Shown here piece by piece: positions 43,660-52,157 of a stretch of DNA of 64,000 nucleotides. Source of the stretch: JAGXTF01 sp044224315 (lineage in GTDB: Bacteria; Bacteroidota; Bacteroidia; NS11-12g; UBA955). The notes beneath the pieces were generated by a model. That model worked only from the letters and a program-made list of their open reading frames with translations, did not search any database and was not told the DNA's origin. Every line of letters begins with the position of its first letter. Within the stretch, counting starts at the first letter, position 1. The stretch covers positions 186,001-250,000 of the forward strand of contig JBGAKR010000006.1 of assembly GCA_044224315.1 (NCBI GenBank), in the 5' to 3' direction. The position numbers were made by a program, and so were the translations under genes.

Positions 43660-45243
43660 ATGGCTTTCGAAAAAGAAATAGAAAAACGGAAAACCTTTGC
43701 CATTATCAGTCACCCCGATGCCGGTAAAACCACGCTAACAGAGAAATTCTTGTTGTTTGGCGGACAAATTCAAACGGCTGGTGCAGTAAAAAGCAACAAG
43801 ATTAAAAAAACCGCAGCCTCGGATTTTATGGAGATTGAGAAGCAGCGCGGAATTTCGGTGGCTACTTCTGTAATGACTTTTGAATACAAAAATTGTCTCG
43901 TTAATATTCTCGATACTCCCGGCCACAAAGACTTTGCAGAGGATACTTACCGCACCCTTACCGCGGTGGATAGTGTAATATTGGTAATTGATTGCGTAAA
44001 AGGGGTAGAGGAACAAACCGAACGCCTGATGGAAGTTTGTCGCATGCGCAATACTCCGGTAATTGTATTCATCAACAAGCTCGATCGGGATGGCAAAGAC
44101 CCCTTCGATTTGCTGGATGAGCTGGAAAATAAACTCAATATCCATGTGCATCCCCTCAGTTGGCCCATCAATATGGGTAAGGATTTTAAAGGGGTGTATT
44201 TGTTGCACGATAAAAGCCTTAACCTGTTTGAAAGCAACAAAACCAAACTTACAAACGATACCGTAAAACTACAGGGTGTAGAAGACCCAAAACTAGATGA
44301 ATTTATAGGCGCTTCGAATGCTGGAAAATTGCGCGAGGATGCCGAACTGATTGAGGGTGTGTATGGCGATTTAAATGTGCAGGATTACATGAAAGCCGAT
44401 GTGGCACCCGTGTTTTTTGGTTCTGCCTTAAACAATTTTGGGATTCAGGAATTGCTCGATACGTTTATTCAAATAGCGCCAACCCCACTTCCACGCCAAA
44501 CCAGCGTGCGCAAGGTAGATCCGCATGAGCCCAAATTCAGCGGTTTTATATTTAAAATCCACGCCAATCTCGACCCCAAGCACCGCGACCGTATTGCGTT
44601 TTTGCGCATCTGCAGCGGCAAGTTTGAACGCAACAAACCTTACAAGCATGTGCGCCTTGAAAAACAGGTGCGTTTTGCAAATCCATATACATTTTTGGCC
44701 CAGAGCAAAGAAGTAGTGGATGATGCCTATCCGGGCGATGTAGTGGGCCTGTACGATACCGGAAACTTTAAAATAGGTGATACCCTCACCGAAGGCGAGG
44801 AAATGGTATTTAAGGGCATTCCAAGCTTTTCTCCCGAGATATTTCGCGAGTTGATAAACCTTGATCCGATGAAAAGCAAACAATTGGAAAAAGGCATTGA
44901 GCAACTTACCGATGAAGGTTTGGCATCCCTGTTTAAACAGGAACCCGGCAGCCGCAGGTATGTGGGCACTGTGGGTGAACTGCAATTTGAGGTTTTGCAA
45001 TACCGCCTGGAGCATGAGTACAATGCCAAATGCCGCTTTGAACCGCGTAATATTCACAAAGCTTGCTGGATGAGTGGCGATGAGCAGGCGATTAAGGATT
45101 TTATGAAATTCAGGCAAAATAATATTGCCATTGATAAAGACGGACAACCCGTGTTCCTGGCCGATACAGCCTACATCCTACGTATGGCCCAGGAGAATAA
45201 TCCTAAAATTGAATTCCATACCACCAGCGAGTTTAAGGTGTAA
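43660..45243 (+). CDS. prfC: Peptide chain release factor 3
   Basis: 527-residue translational GTPase that recycles RF1/RF2 after peptide release. G motifs: SHPDAGKTTLTEK (G1), RGISVATS (G2), DTPGHKDFAEDT (G3), NKLDRDGKDP (G4). The RF3-specific central and C-terminal domains are present (FSGFIFKIHANLDPKHRDR, GAVGELQFEV-like VGTVGELQFEVLQYRLE). Full length. TAATTTCG lies 10 bases before the ATG, a variant of the -7 box. Confidence 0.97.
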   Translation: MAFEKEIEKRKTFAIISHPDAGKTTLTEKFLLFGGQIQTAGAVKSNKIKKTAASDFMEIEKQRGISVATSVMTFEYKNCLVNILDTPGHKDFAEDTYRTLTAVDSVILVIDCVKGVEEQTERLMEVCRMRNTPVIVFINKLDRDGKDPFDLLDELENKLNIHVHPLSWPINMGKDFKGVYLLHDKSLNLFESNKTKLTNDTVKLQGVEDPKLDEFIGASNAGKLREDAELIEGVYGDLNVQDYMKADVAPVFFGSALNNFGIQELLDTFIQIAPTPLPRQTSVRKVDPHEPKFSGFIFKIHANLDPKHRDRIAFLRICSGKFERNKPYKHVRLEKQVRFANPYTFLAQSKEVVDDAYPGDVVGLYDTGNFKIGDTLTEGEEMVFKGIPSFSPEIFRELINLDPMKSKQLEKGIEQLTDEGLASLFKQEPGSRRYVGTVGELQFEVLQYRLEHEYNAKCRFEPRNIHKACWMSGDEQAIKDFMKFRQNNIAIDKDGQPVFLADTAYILRMAQENNPKIEFHTTSEFKV

Positions 45244-45358
45244 TAAATATTTATTACGGCGCTTTTACACTTTCTGATTCTACAAATATGCCTGTAATTG
45301 AGGGTATATTTTCTTCATTTTCTTAAATTAAAATTACAGGTTTTATCAATCAAATTTA

Positions 45359-45366
45359 TATATTTG
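45359..45366 (+). promoter_or_regulatory. TAnnTTTG -7 box 5 bases before a start
   Basis: TATATTTG ends 5 bases before ATG 45372, implying a leaderless or nearly leaderless transcript. Confidence 0.5.
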
Positions 45367-45371
45367 TTTGA

Positions 45372-47411
45372 ATGAAAAACCCGCTATTCCTGATTTTACT
45401 TTGTGTTACATTTATCTGCGCACGTGCACAATGGCAACCCGTGGGCCCCAAAGCGGGTCAGGTAAGCTACATAACCACTCACAAGGGTGTTATTTATGCA
45501 GGCCTGTCGAAGTTACCCTATGGTGTATATGCCTCCCATAATAATGGGATTACCTGGGGTAGGGTGGGCAATTTAATTGCTGGCGTTAGTGATTTACTGT
45601 TTACTGATTCGCAGATTATTTGCGGCACTACCACCGGAAGCGATGGCCGGGTGTATTACAAATATTTGCAGGGAACAGACGATTGGGTATATGCACGCCC
45701 GGGTACCTCTACCCGTATAATTAATTTAGCCAGGTTGGGCAATTCCATTGTTGCAGCCACAGATGAAGGCATTTTTATGGCAGGATTGCGCCCCACATCC
45801 TGGACCAAAATATACAGCGATGCAGGTGTAAAATCCATCTGTGTTTTTCAAAATAAAATATATGTATGTATGACTGGTGGTATCTATTCAAGCGCCGATA
45901 CCGGGAAAACTTTCACTCCCTTAAACAGCAGTTATAGCCAACGAATATTTTGCAATGATAAAATGATTATTTCCTCTATGGACAATAGTCCGTATGGGGT
46001 TTTGGTTTCCACCGACGGAATTCAATTTACCAATTATAACGCTGGTTTACCTTCGCCAGGTGGGCCGGTTCAGGTGATATTTAGAAATGATACTGCCTTT
46101 GCCCTGAATTTAAAAGCAGTATATTTTAGCACCGATACCGGCAAAAACTGGAATCGATATTGTACAGATTATTCTTTAAATCCAACTAAATTTACTATAT
46201 TAAATAATCAATTATTTATTGCCATTAATCAGCCGGATAATTTTGGGGGTGTTTTTGAGTTTATGCGCCAAACCACCAGCTGGAAGCACCGTGGCCTTGA
46301 ATTGTATGATGCCGGTGCATTGCATGCCGATAAAAATTACGTATATGCAGGTTCGGGTAGATTAAACAATAACGATGATTGGCAATCATCTGGAATGAAC
46401 ACTGCGGCGTATCAAATTAAACTGTTCGATACCCTGTTGTATTACCGATTTTCTGGGGCATTGTATCGCAGTGCTGATAGTGGTTTGACTGCAAAAAGCG
46501 CATTGAATGCTACTGTTTTGGACCTGGAAAAGGTGGGAAATAAATGGTTTGCAACTACCACGGGTAAATATATTTATTCATCATCTAATGCAGGTAAAAA
46601 CTGGTCCCCCATCAATAAGCTAAATGCGAAACCCCTGGGTAGAATGATTAGTATAAATGGAAGGTTGATTATCGGTTCTACAAGCGAAGACGATTCATCT
46701 TATTACACCTCCGATACCGGTAAAACCTGGAATGGGATGGGTGATTCGCTATTCAGAAATGTGCTTTGGATTTTGACCCACAATGGTAAATTGTATGCCC
46801 AGGTATTTCAAATTGCATTTGTAGATAATTTGGGATATGCCATTATTGAGAGTGAAGATGGGGGGATGACCTGGAAGCGGGTAATTGCGCCCTATCCCAA
46901 AACAAGTTACAGCGCCATGTATAGCCAGTTCAATCAGGTATTTATTTCTAATTTTAAAGGCGTTTACAGGGCTTCTTCTGATTTAAAAAGCTGGTCGTAC
47001 CTCGGTACTGCAGGCCATCCCGATACTTTTATGAATGTGGTTGGAATGGCACTGCGCGATAGTTTTATTTATGTAAGTCTGCAAAATAAAGGAATCTGGA
47101 AAACCAAATTAGACGGTGCATTTGTTTCCAGTGTTACTCCATTTATTTCACCATCAAAAAAATCATCTTTGGAGGTGTATCCCAATCCGGGCAAGGGAAT
47201 GGTATATGTCAATCTATCAGAGCCAACAGACCGAATTACCTATTTTCGGATAGTAAATGCCGCGGGAACTGAAGTAAAAAACAGTGCAATTAGCCCAGCA
47301 CATCATGGAGCCTTAAAACTCGATTTAACTGCACTTCCACGAGGAATTTATTATATTGAATTAAATTCACACAAAGCCTTATATACTGGTGTTTATATTT
47401 TGCAAGAATAA
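45372..47411 (+). CDS. T9SS-exported sialidase-like beta-propeller protein
   Basis: 679 residues with a signal peptide (MKNPLFLILLCVTFICARAQ). The body carries repeated BNR/Asp-box-like motifs (S-x-D-x-G-x-T-W): SHNNGITWGRVG, SSADTGKTFTPL, FSTDTGKNWNRY, SSSNAGKNWSP, TSDTGKTWNGMG, ESEDGGMTWKRV. These mark a sialidase/photosystem-II-stability-like propeller, but the catalytic residues of a sialidase are not evident. A T9SS type A tail ends the protein (EVYPNPGKGMVYVNLS ... PRGIYYIELNSH). Probably a surface binding protein. Confidence 0.88.
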   Translation: MKNPLFLILLCVTFICARAQWQPVGPKAGQVSYITTHKGVIYAGLSKLPYGVYASHNNGITWGRVGNLIAGVSDLLFTDSQIICGTTTGSDGRVYYKYLQGTDDWVYARPGTSTRIINLARLGNSIVAATDEGIFMAGLRPTSWTKIYSDAGVKSICVFQNKIYVCMTGGIYSSADTGKTFTPLNSSYSQRIFCNDKMIISSMDNSPYGVLVSTDGIQFTNYNAGLPSPGGPVQVIFRNDTAFALNLKAVYFSTDTGKNWNRYCTDYSLNPTKFTILNNQLFIAINQPDNFGGVFEFMRQTTSWKHRGLELYDAGALHADKNYVYAGSGRLNNNDDWQSSGMNTAAYQIKLFDTLLYYRFSGALYRSADSGLTAKSALNATVLDLEKVGNKWFATTTGKYIYSSSNAGKNWSPINKLNAKPLGRMISINGRLIIGSTSEDDSSYYTSDTGKTWNGMGDSLFRNVLWILTHNGKLYAQVFQIAFVDNLGYAIIESEDGGMTWKRVIAPYPKTSYSAMYSQFNQVFISNFKGVYRASSDLKSWSYLGTAGHPDTFMNVVGMALRDSFIYVSLQNKGIWKTKLDGAFVSSVTPFISPSKKSSLEVYPNPGKGMVYVNLSEPTDRITYFRIVNAAGTEVKNSAISPAHHGALKLDLTALPRGIYYIELNSHKALYTGVYILQE

Positions 47412-47432
47412 AATAGATTCAAAAGAATAATT

Positions 47433-47966
47433 TTAATTTGCAATGGTATATTTTAGTTGAACCAAACCGGTTTTAAATTTTAGTACATCCTGCAAAACCA
47501 GTGGCTGCTCGGGGTAGGCGGTGTGAAATAATCGGGTGCCTTCCCCCAATAAAATGGGGATGACAGAAATAATTAATTCATCAATCAATTTATCTTTCAA
47601 TAAAACATTTACAATTTCGGCCCCGCCGTCCACAAAAATATCTTTGCCTTCCTCGTTTTTAAGCTTGTGAATAAGGGTTGGCAATGCACCCGTGTAAAAT
47701 TCAATTAAACCATATGCGGGTAAATTTTGCCTGGTAATTACGAATGTTTTAAGGTGTTTATGCGGAAATTCGGGTACCTGCGTTAATACCCAATCAAAGG
47801 TTTTGCGCCCTATGATTACCGTATCAATATCATGCATAAATGCACCGTATCCGTAATCCTCATCGGGGATTTGCATTGGGTTCAGAAAACTGAGGTCATC
47901 ATTGGGTTTGGCTATATACCCGTCAGCACTCATGGCAATGTACAATTTCACTTTCCTTCCCTGCAT
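47433..47966 (-). CDS. RibD C-terminal/dihydrofolate-reductase-like oxidoreductase
   Basis: 177 residues; ATG 47966 (MQGRKVKLYIAMSADGYIA) is preferred over an in-frame start 18 bases upstream. Family motifs: LYIAMSADGYIAKPND, VIIGRKTFDWV, GKDIFVDGGAEIVNVLL and ISVIPILLGEGTRLF. These are NADPH-dependent reductases distantly related to DHFR; the substrate is unknown. No riboflavin or folate gene is nearby. Convergent with the T9SS propeller gene. Confidence 0.92.
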   Translation of the reverse strand: MQGRKVKLYIAMSADGYIAKPNDDLSFLNPMQIPDEDYGYGAFMHDIDTVIIGRKTFDWVLTQVPEFPHKHLKTFVITRQNLPAYGLIEFYTGALPTLIHKLKNEEGKDIFVDGGAEIVNVLLKDKLIDELIISVIPILLGEGTRLFHTAYPEQPLVLQDVLKFKTGLVQLKYTIAN

Positions 47967-48067
47967 GGTACAAAATAAAACCAAATTGGGTACCGAAGAT
48001 ACATTTCTTAAAAATAAAATAAACCGGAATTTTAACGGCGAGGTATATATTCGTATTTTTAAACCGC

Positions 48068-49213
48068 ATGAAAACCGGCAAAAAATCCATCCTGGTTGCT
48101 TTTATCATTGTGCATACCTGTGTGATACAGGCCCAGGTATTCAATCCCAAAGGCCTGGATTATACCTGGAATACCGATACCAGCAAGCATACCGTTCCGC
48201 TGGATGAAATTACCCTGGTGGCCCACCGCGATGAGTTGCCCACCCTCGACCATCCCAAATTTATACATAAAACCGATAAGCTATACCATTATTACGACCA
48301 TGAACCGGTAATTGTGGTGCATTTTAATGGAAGGGCAAAGGCCTATCCACTGAGTATTCTTACCCTATTCGAACTTTCGAACGACAGCCTGGATGGCAAC
48401 GAAATGATGATTACTTTTTGCCCCATGTGTAATGCCGCTATTGTGTATAACAGGCGTGTAAAAACCGATAAAGGCGAGCAGTTGCTGCACTTTGGCATTT
48501 CGGGTTTGCTAATGCACAACGATATGGTTATGTACGACCGTGAAACCCAGAGCTGGTGGGAACAAATTATGGGCTCGGCAGTGGCGGGTGAATATGCAGG
48601 TACAAGCCTGGAAATGATGCCCGCTATGCTGATTTCAGTAAAAGATTATTTTAAACGTTTTCCCGATGGTGAAATTCTTTCTCCGGAAGGCATAGAGTTG
48701 ATTGGGAAAAATCACCACAGGCCATTTCATCATGCCTATCACAACAATCAAATATTGGATACGGCTTACTATTTACCCGAGAAAACAGATCCGCGCCTGC
48801 CGCCCCTGGAAAGGGTTTTGGATATTCATGTGCATGATCATATTACCGTTTATCCCTTTCAAAAATTGGCGTTAAAACATGTGGTAAATGAAACATTTGA
48901 AGGGCTCAATTTTGTGATTTTCTATCACGGAGACGTAGTATCGGTAATGGATGAAGACAAATTATCGCATTCAAAAAAAGTGGGTTGCGCTACCGCATTT
49001 CGAAGCGTTTTAGATAAAGATACTTTTACCTTTAAAAAGCATGGTAATGATTTTAAAGACGACCAAACGGGCTCACTGTGGGACATCACCGGATATTGTC
49101 ATTCAGGTCCGCGAAAAGGAAAACAACTGCGACCTTTGCCGCATAGCAATCATTTTGCCTTTGCTTACCTGGCCTTCTTTCCGGCCTGCGAAATTTACGG
49201 ACAGGAAAAATAA
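48068..49213 (+). CDS. DUF3179 exported protein
   Basis: 381 residues with a signal peptide (MKTGKKSILVAFIIVHTCVIQAQ). The DUF3179 signature is clear: AYPLSILTLFELSND, MITFCPMCNAAIVYNR (CPMC Cys pair), HFGISGLLMHNDMVMYDRETQSWWEQ and AGEYAGTSLEMMP. Two further conserved Cys occur late (GYCHSGPRKGKQ). Function of the family is unknown; the Cys pair suggests metal or thiol chemistry. TATATTCG lies 14 bases before the ATG. Followed after 11 bases by a membrane protein gene. Confidence 0.92.
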   Translation: MKTGKKSILVAFIIVHTCVIQAQVFNPKGLDYTWNTDTSKHTVPLDEITLVAHRDELPTLDHPKFIHKTDKLYHYYDHEPVIVVHFNGRAKAYPLSILTLFELSNDSLDGNEMMITFCPMCNAAIVYNRRVKTDKGEQLLHFGISGLLMHNDMVMYDRETQSWWEQIMGSAVAGEYAGTSLEMMPAMLISVKDYFKRFPDGEILSPEGIELIGKNHHRPFHHAYHNNQILDTAYYLPEKTDPRLPPLERVLDIHVHDHITVYPFQKLALKHVVNETFEGLNFVIFYHGDVVSVMDEDKLSHSKKVGCATAFRSVLDKDTFTFKKHGNDFKDDQTGSLWDITGYCHSGPRKGKQLRPLPHSNHFAFAYLAFFPACEIYGQEK

Positions 49214-49224
49214 TTAAATAGATT

Positions 49225-49860
49225 ATGGGAGAGGGGAAATCGAAAATTATTTACAACCAAAATGAAAACGGACTTGAAATTATATTTCCAGGTCACAGAA
49301 AAACCATTGAAATCGTGATGGGTATATTAACTACAATGGTGGGTATTTTTCTATTGGTAATGGGAACACGCGCCATGCTTAGCGCCGATGTGGTATTTAA
49401 GGCGGGTATTGCGTTTACTGTTTTATGGGTGGTAATTGTTTTTGTAATAATTATTTTAAATTTCAGACTGGTTTTATGGCAGTTTTACAATAAAGAAATA
49501 CATACACTTACCGCAGAAACATGGCAGATAGACAGGCAGGGAAACTTATTGAAAGACATAAAAACATACCCAATATCTGAAATTAAAAATTTACGTATAC
49601 GCGAAGAAAAACCGGCCGATTTTTGGAAAAGAAACAGCCAGCTTTATTGGAACCACATCAATCCCGGTAGCACGCTGCGCTTCGATTATCAGCTCAATAC
49701 CATTAAGTTTGGCTCGGGCATTTCGGAGGCAGAAGCATTACAATTTATCCATAAACTTTTGGAACTAAGTCTCATCATAAATGATAATATCTGGAGACCC
49801 CTGGAGGGAGAGCTGCCAGCACCATTTTCAGGGGATAGGGGAATAGCGGATAGGGAATAG
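49225..49860 (+). CDS. Small membrane protein with repeat-derived C-terminus
   Basis: 211 residues, not recognised. Two membrane helices near residues 30-55 and 62-85 (VMGILTTMVGIFLLVMG and AFTVLWVVIVFVIIILN) are followed by a soluble domain (LTAETWQIDRQGNLLKDIKTYP, FWKRNSQLYW) of the PH-like type often seen in small bacterial membrane proteins. The last ~10 codons (GDRGIADRE) are encoded by GGGATA/GGGAATA repeat units, so the natural stop was probably lost upstream. It starts 11 bases after the DUF3179 gene. Confidence 0.72.
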   Translation: MGEGKSKIIYNQNENGLEIIFPGHRKTIEIVMGILTTMVGIFLLVMGTRAMLSADVVFKAGIAFTVLWVVIVFVIIILNFRLVLWQFYNKEIHTLTAETWQIDRQGNLLKDIKTYPISEIKNLRIREEKPADFWKRNSQLYWNHINPGSTLRFDYQLNTIKFGSGISEAEALQFIHKLLELSLIINDNIWRPLEGELPAPFSGDRGIADRE

Positions 49861-49960
49861 GGAATAGTGGAGGCGACAACAGGCAGCCAAATCCCGTAAA
49901 CATTAAACCTTCGGTAGGGAATGGGGCCCGCCTATTGAACATGTGGCGGGAGCGGAGGCG
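49827..49960. repeat. GGGAATA units plus hairpin copy 3
   Basis: Imperfect GGGATA/GGGAATA units (49827-49868) overlap the end of the membrane protein gene and are followed by GTGGAGGCGAC. A second block carries the CCCGCC/GGCGGG hairpin at 49927-49950 (loop TATTGAACATGT) ending AGCGGAGGCGA. TTAAACCTTAATCATTAAACC units follow up to about 50000. Confidence 0.75.
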
Positions 49961-50000
49961 AAAGAAGTACAAAAAGCCACTAAACCTTAATCATTAAACC

Positions 50001-50969
50001 TTAAAAAGCGTATTTATTTTTGTATTCAACTGGTGAAAGGCCCGTGATTTTGCGAAATACTTCACGAAAGGCTTTTTCATCGTTATAGCCCACATCGTAC
50101 ATAACTTCGTTCACAGTTTTGCGGTTAGTTTCAAACGATTTTTTGGCGGCTTCAATTTTTACTCTTTGAGTGTATTCAGTGGGTGTATTGCCTGTTGCTT
50201 TAATAAATCTGCGGTCGAAATTGCGCCGGCCTGCATTAAACCTGGCAGATAGTTCTTCGATATTTATTTTCTCATTCAAATGGCTTTCTATATAACCCTG
50301 TGCCTCTTTAATCATCTCGTCATTATGCAATTTTTGTCCCGTAAAAATGGAGAATTCAGATTGGGTATTCCTATCAAGTTGTATCTGAAAAACCTTTGAA
50401 ATGTACACAGCTGTGGCCCGATCGTAATATTTTTCTATCAAATAAACCATCAGATTCAGAAAAGAATAAGCGCCTCCGTTGGTGTAGATTCCATGTGAAT
50501 CTGTAATTAATTTATCCATTTCTACATGCACCTCCGGAAACTGAATTCTGAAATTATCATAAACCGACCAATGTGTGGAACAGCTTTTCCCATCTACCAA
50601 TCCGGCTGCGGCCAACAAAAATGCACCCGTACAAATACTCGCAATTTCGGCTCCGTTTTTATATTGTACTTTCAGCCAATTGATTATATCTCCATTTTCC
50701 TCAATGGCCAGGTTGTAATTGTGATTCAACGATGGAATTATGATTAAATCTGTATGGGTAATTTCGGAAATTAAGGCCTGCGGTTTTACAGTAAATAATC
50801 CCTGGTTAAAATGAATTAGGGGTGAACTTCCAATCAATTGAATGTTGAATAATGGTTCCCCTGCAGTTTGTTTGCGGTATAAATTGGCTTTGTTGAATAT
50901 TTCATAAGTGCCAGTAATACTGCTGAGATTGTTCTCGCCTTCGGGTACCAATATTGTCAAATGTTTCAT
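50001..50969 (-). CDS. GlxA-type AraC-family transcriptional regulator
   Basis: 322 residues; ATG 50969 (MKHLTILVPEGENN) is preferred over an in-frame start 39 bases upstream. The N-terminal DJ-1/PfpI-like domain has the nucleophile-elbow Cys in SICTGAFLLAAAGLVDGK and HWSVYDNF. The C-terminal AraC domain has two helix-turn-helices (LSARFNAGRRNFDRRFIKATG and VNEVMYDVGYNDEKAFREVF). It is divergent from a DinB-like gene, and an 8-bp inverted repeat lies between them, so it may regulate that neighbour. The ligand is unknown. Confidence 0.93.
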   Translation of the reverse strand: MKHLTILVPEGENNLSSITGTYEIFNKANLYRKQTAGEPLFNIQLIGSSPLIHFNQGLFTVKPQALISEITHTDLIIIPSLNHNYNLAIEENGDIINWLKVQYKNGAEIASICTGAFLLAAAGLVDGKSCSTHWSVYDNFRIQFPEVHVEMDKLITDSHGIYTNGGAYSFLNLMVYLIEKYYDRATAVYISKVFQIQLDRNTQSEFSIFTGQKLHNDEMIKEAQGYIESHLNEKINIEELSARFNAGRRNFDRRFIKATGNTPTEYTQRVKIEAAKKSFETNRKTVNEVMYDVGYNDEKAFREVFRKITGLSPVEYKNKYAF

Positions 50970-51024
50970 GGGCTGTGAGTTGCAAATATAGCAACCAGAT
51001 ATGTCCATATCAACCCGTAATATT

Positions 51025-51059
51025 GTCTAATTTGCACCCTTGGTAACCTGTAATTAGAC
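51025..51059. promoter_or_regulatory. Inverted repeat GTCTAATT-N19-AATTAGAC in the AraC/DinB divergent region
   Basis: GTCTAATT (51025-51032) and AATTAGAC (51052-51059) form a perfect 8-bp inverted repeat. The right arm lies between the -33 and -7 elements of the DinB-like gene promoter, the position expected of an operator. That the neighbouring AraC protein binds it is inference. Confidence 0.5.
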
Positions 51060-51069
51060 ATTATGTTTG
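51040..51069 (+). promoter_or_regulatory. Bacteroidota promoter TTG-N19-TATGTTTG
   Basis: TTG at 51040-51042 and TATGTTTG at 51062-51069 with a 19-base spacer match the -33/-7 pattern of the group. The start codon of the DinB-like gene is 19 bases further on. Confidence 0.65.
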
Positions 51070-51088
51070 CGGTCAACACTATACAAAA

Positions 51089-51568
51089 ATGGCACAAGCA
51101 GAAATTTCCGTAAAAATGGTTTTAGATCGCTGGAATGCTTCCATTCAAAGCTGCGATAAACTTCTTAATTCTTTCAATGATGAATCACTACAAAAGCAAA
51201 TTGCACCCGGTAAAAACCGTGGAATTTATTTGCTGGGCCACCTTATTGCGGTGCACGATTCAATGCTGGAGCTGTTGGATATGGGGCCCAAACAATATCC
51301 CCAATTGTTTGAACCTTTTATCAAAGAAGCAGATAATGTGGATTCTCAGTTTCCATCAGCAACAGAGTTAAGGGGCATTTGGGCAGAACAATGCACAGAT
51401 TTAAATCAGAAATTTAGCCAATTAAGTACCCAAGACTGGTTTGAAAAGCACACTGCAGTAACTGCCGAAGATTTTGTAAACGAACCGCATCGGAATAAAT
51501 TGAATATAATTATTACCCGTACTTCGCATTTACAATACCATTTGGGCCAATTGCAATTGCTGAAATAA
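51089..51568 (+). CDS. DinB-like four-helix protein
   Basis: 159 residues with the DinB/YfiT fold pattern: DRWNASIQSCDKLLNSFNDESLQKQ, the HLIAVHDSMLELL helix with a putative metal His, and a C-terminal TRTSHLQYHLGQLQLL helix carrying two more His. Members often bind a metal and act as thiol-dependent transferases, but the reaction is unknown. Followed after 13 bases by an SRPBCC gene, probably co-transcribed. Confidence 0.88.
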   Translation: MAQAEISVKMVLDRWNASIQSCDKLLNSFNDESLQKQIAPGKNRGIYLLGHLIAVHDSMLELLDMGPKQYPQLFEPFIKEADNVDSQFPSATELRGIWAEQCTDLNQKFSQLSTQDWFEKHTAVTAEDFVNEPHRNKLNIIITRTSHLQYHLGQLQLLK

Positions 51569-51581
51569 ATTTAATTAATTT

Positions 51582-52022
51582 ATGGAATTCCAAAATTTCA
51601 GTACCCGCATTTTGGTGGATCAAACTCCTGCTGATGTGTATGCAGCTATCAACAATCCCCGCGCATGGTGGCAAGGTGAATTTGAAGGCAAAACGGATGA
51701 GTTAGATGCCGAATTTATCTATAAAATGGGTGATATACATTACTCTAAACAAAAAGTAACTGAACTGATTCCAGGCCAAAAAGTGGTGTGGGATGTAACC
51801 GATAGCAATCTCAGTTTTGTGGATTTAAAAACCGAATGGACCGGCACAAAAATCGTATTCGAAATTACAGAAATCAATAATAAAACCCAGATACGTTTTA
51901 CCCATTTTGGATTGGTACCCCAATTTCAGTGTTATGAAGGCTGTAGCAATGCCTGGGAACAGCTGATTCAGAAAAGCCTGGTAAGCCTTATTACTACCGG
52001 CAAAGGGGTGGAGGTCTTTTAG
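51582..52022 (+). CDS. SRPBCC/AHSA1-like protein
   Basis: 146 residues with the START/AHSA1 pattern: STRILVDQTPADVYAAINNPRAWW, an FIYKMGDIHYSKQKVTELIPGQKVVWDV strand series (given as two motifs) and a C-terminal helix (EQLIQKSLVSLITTGKG). Function unassigned; in other Bacteroidota such genes lie beside AraC or DinB-type genes. The TAG stop (52020-52022) is the first TAG of a GGGAATA array. Confidence 0.88.
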   Translation: MEFQNFSTRILVDQTPADVYAAINNPRAWWQGEFEGKTDELDAEFIYKMGDIHYSKQKVTELIPGQKVVWDVTDSNLSFVDLKTEWTGTKIVFEITEINNKTQIRFTHFGLVPQFQCYEGCSNAWEQLIQKSLVSLITTGKGVEVF

Positions 52023-52145
52023 GGAATAGGGAATAGGGAATGGGGAATAGCGGAGGCGACAGGAGTCAATTAGCATTAAACACTAACCCTGCCCTTATAG
52101 GTCGGGAAAGGTACCTCGCACCTCGTACTTCTTACCTCTTACCTC
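52020..52145. repeat. GGGAATA array and CTTACCTCGTACCTCGCACC repeats
   Basis: Four GGGAATA/GGGAATG units with GCGGAGGCGACAGG (52020-52062), then a decayed GC-rich element (CCTGCCCTTATAGGTCGGG, 52086) and CTCGCACCTCGTACTT-type units of 7-8 bases. No gene. The array starts exactly on the SRPBCC stop codon. Confidence 0.7.
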
Positions 52146-52157
52146 GTACCTCGCACA

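Noticed and set aside
45244..45262. AATAAATATTTATT palindrome after prfC as a terminator
   Set aside because: AT-only stem with no GC clamp and no clean T run.
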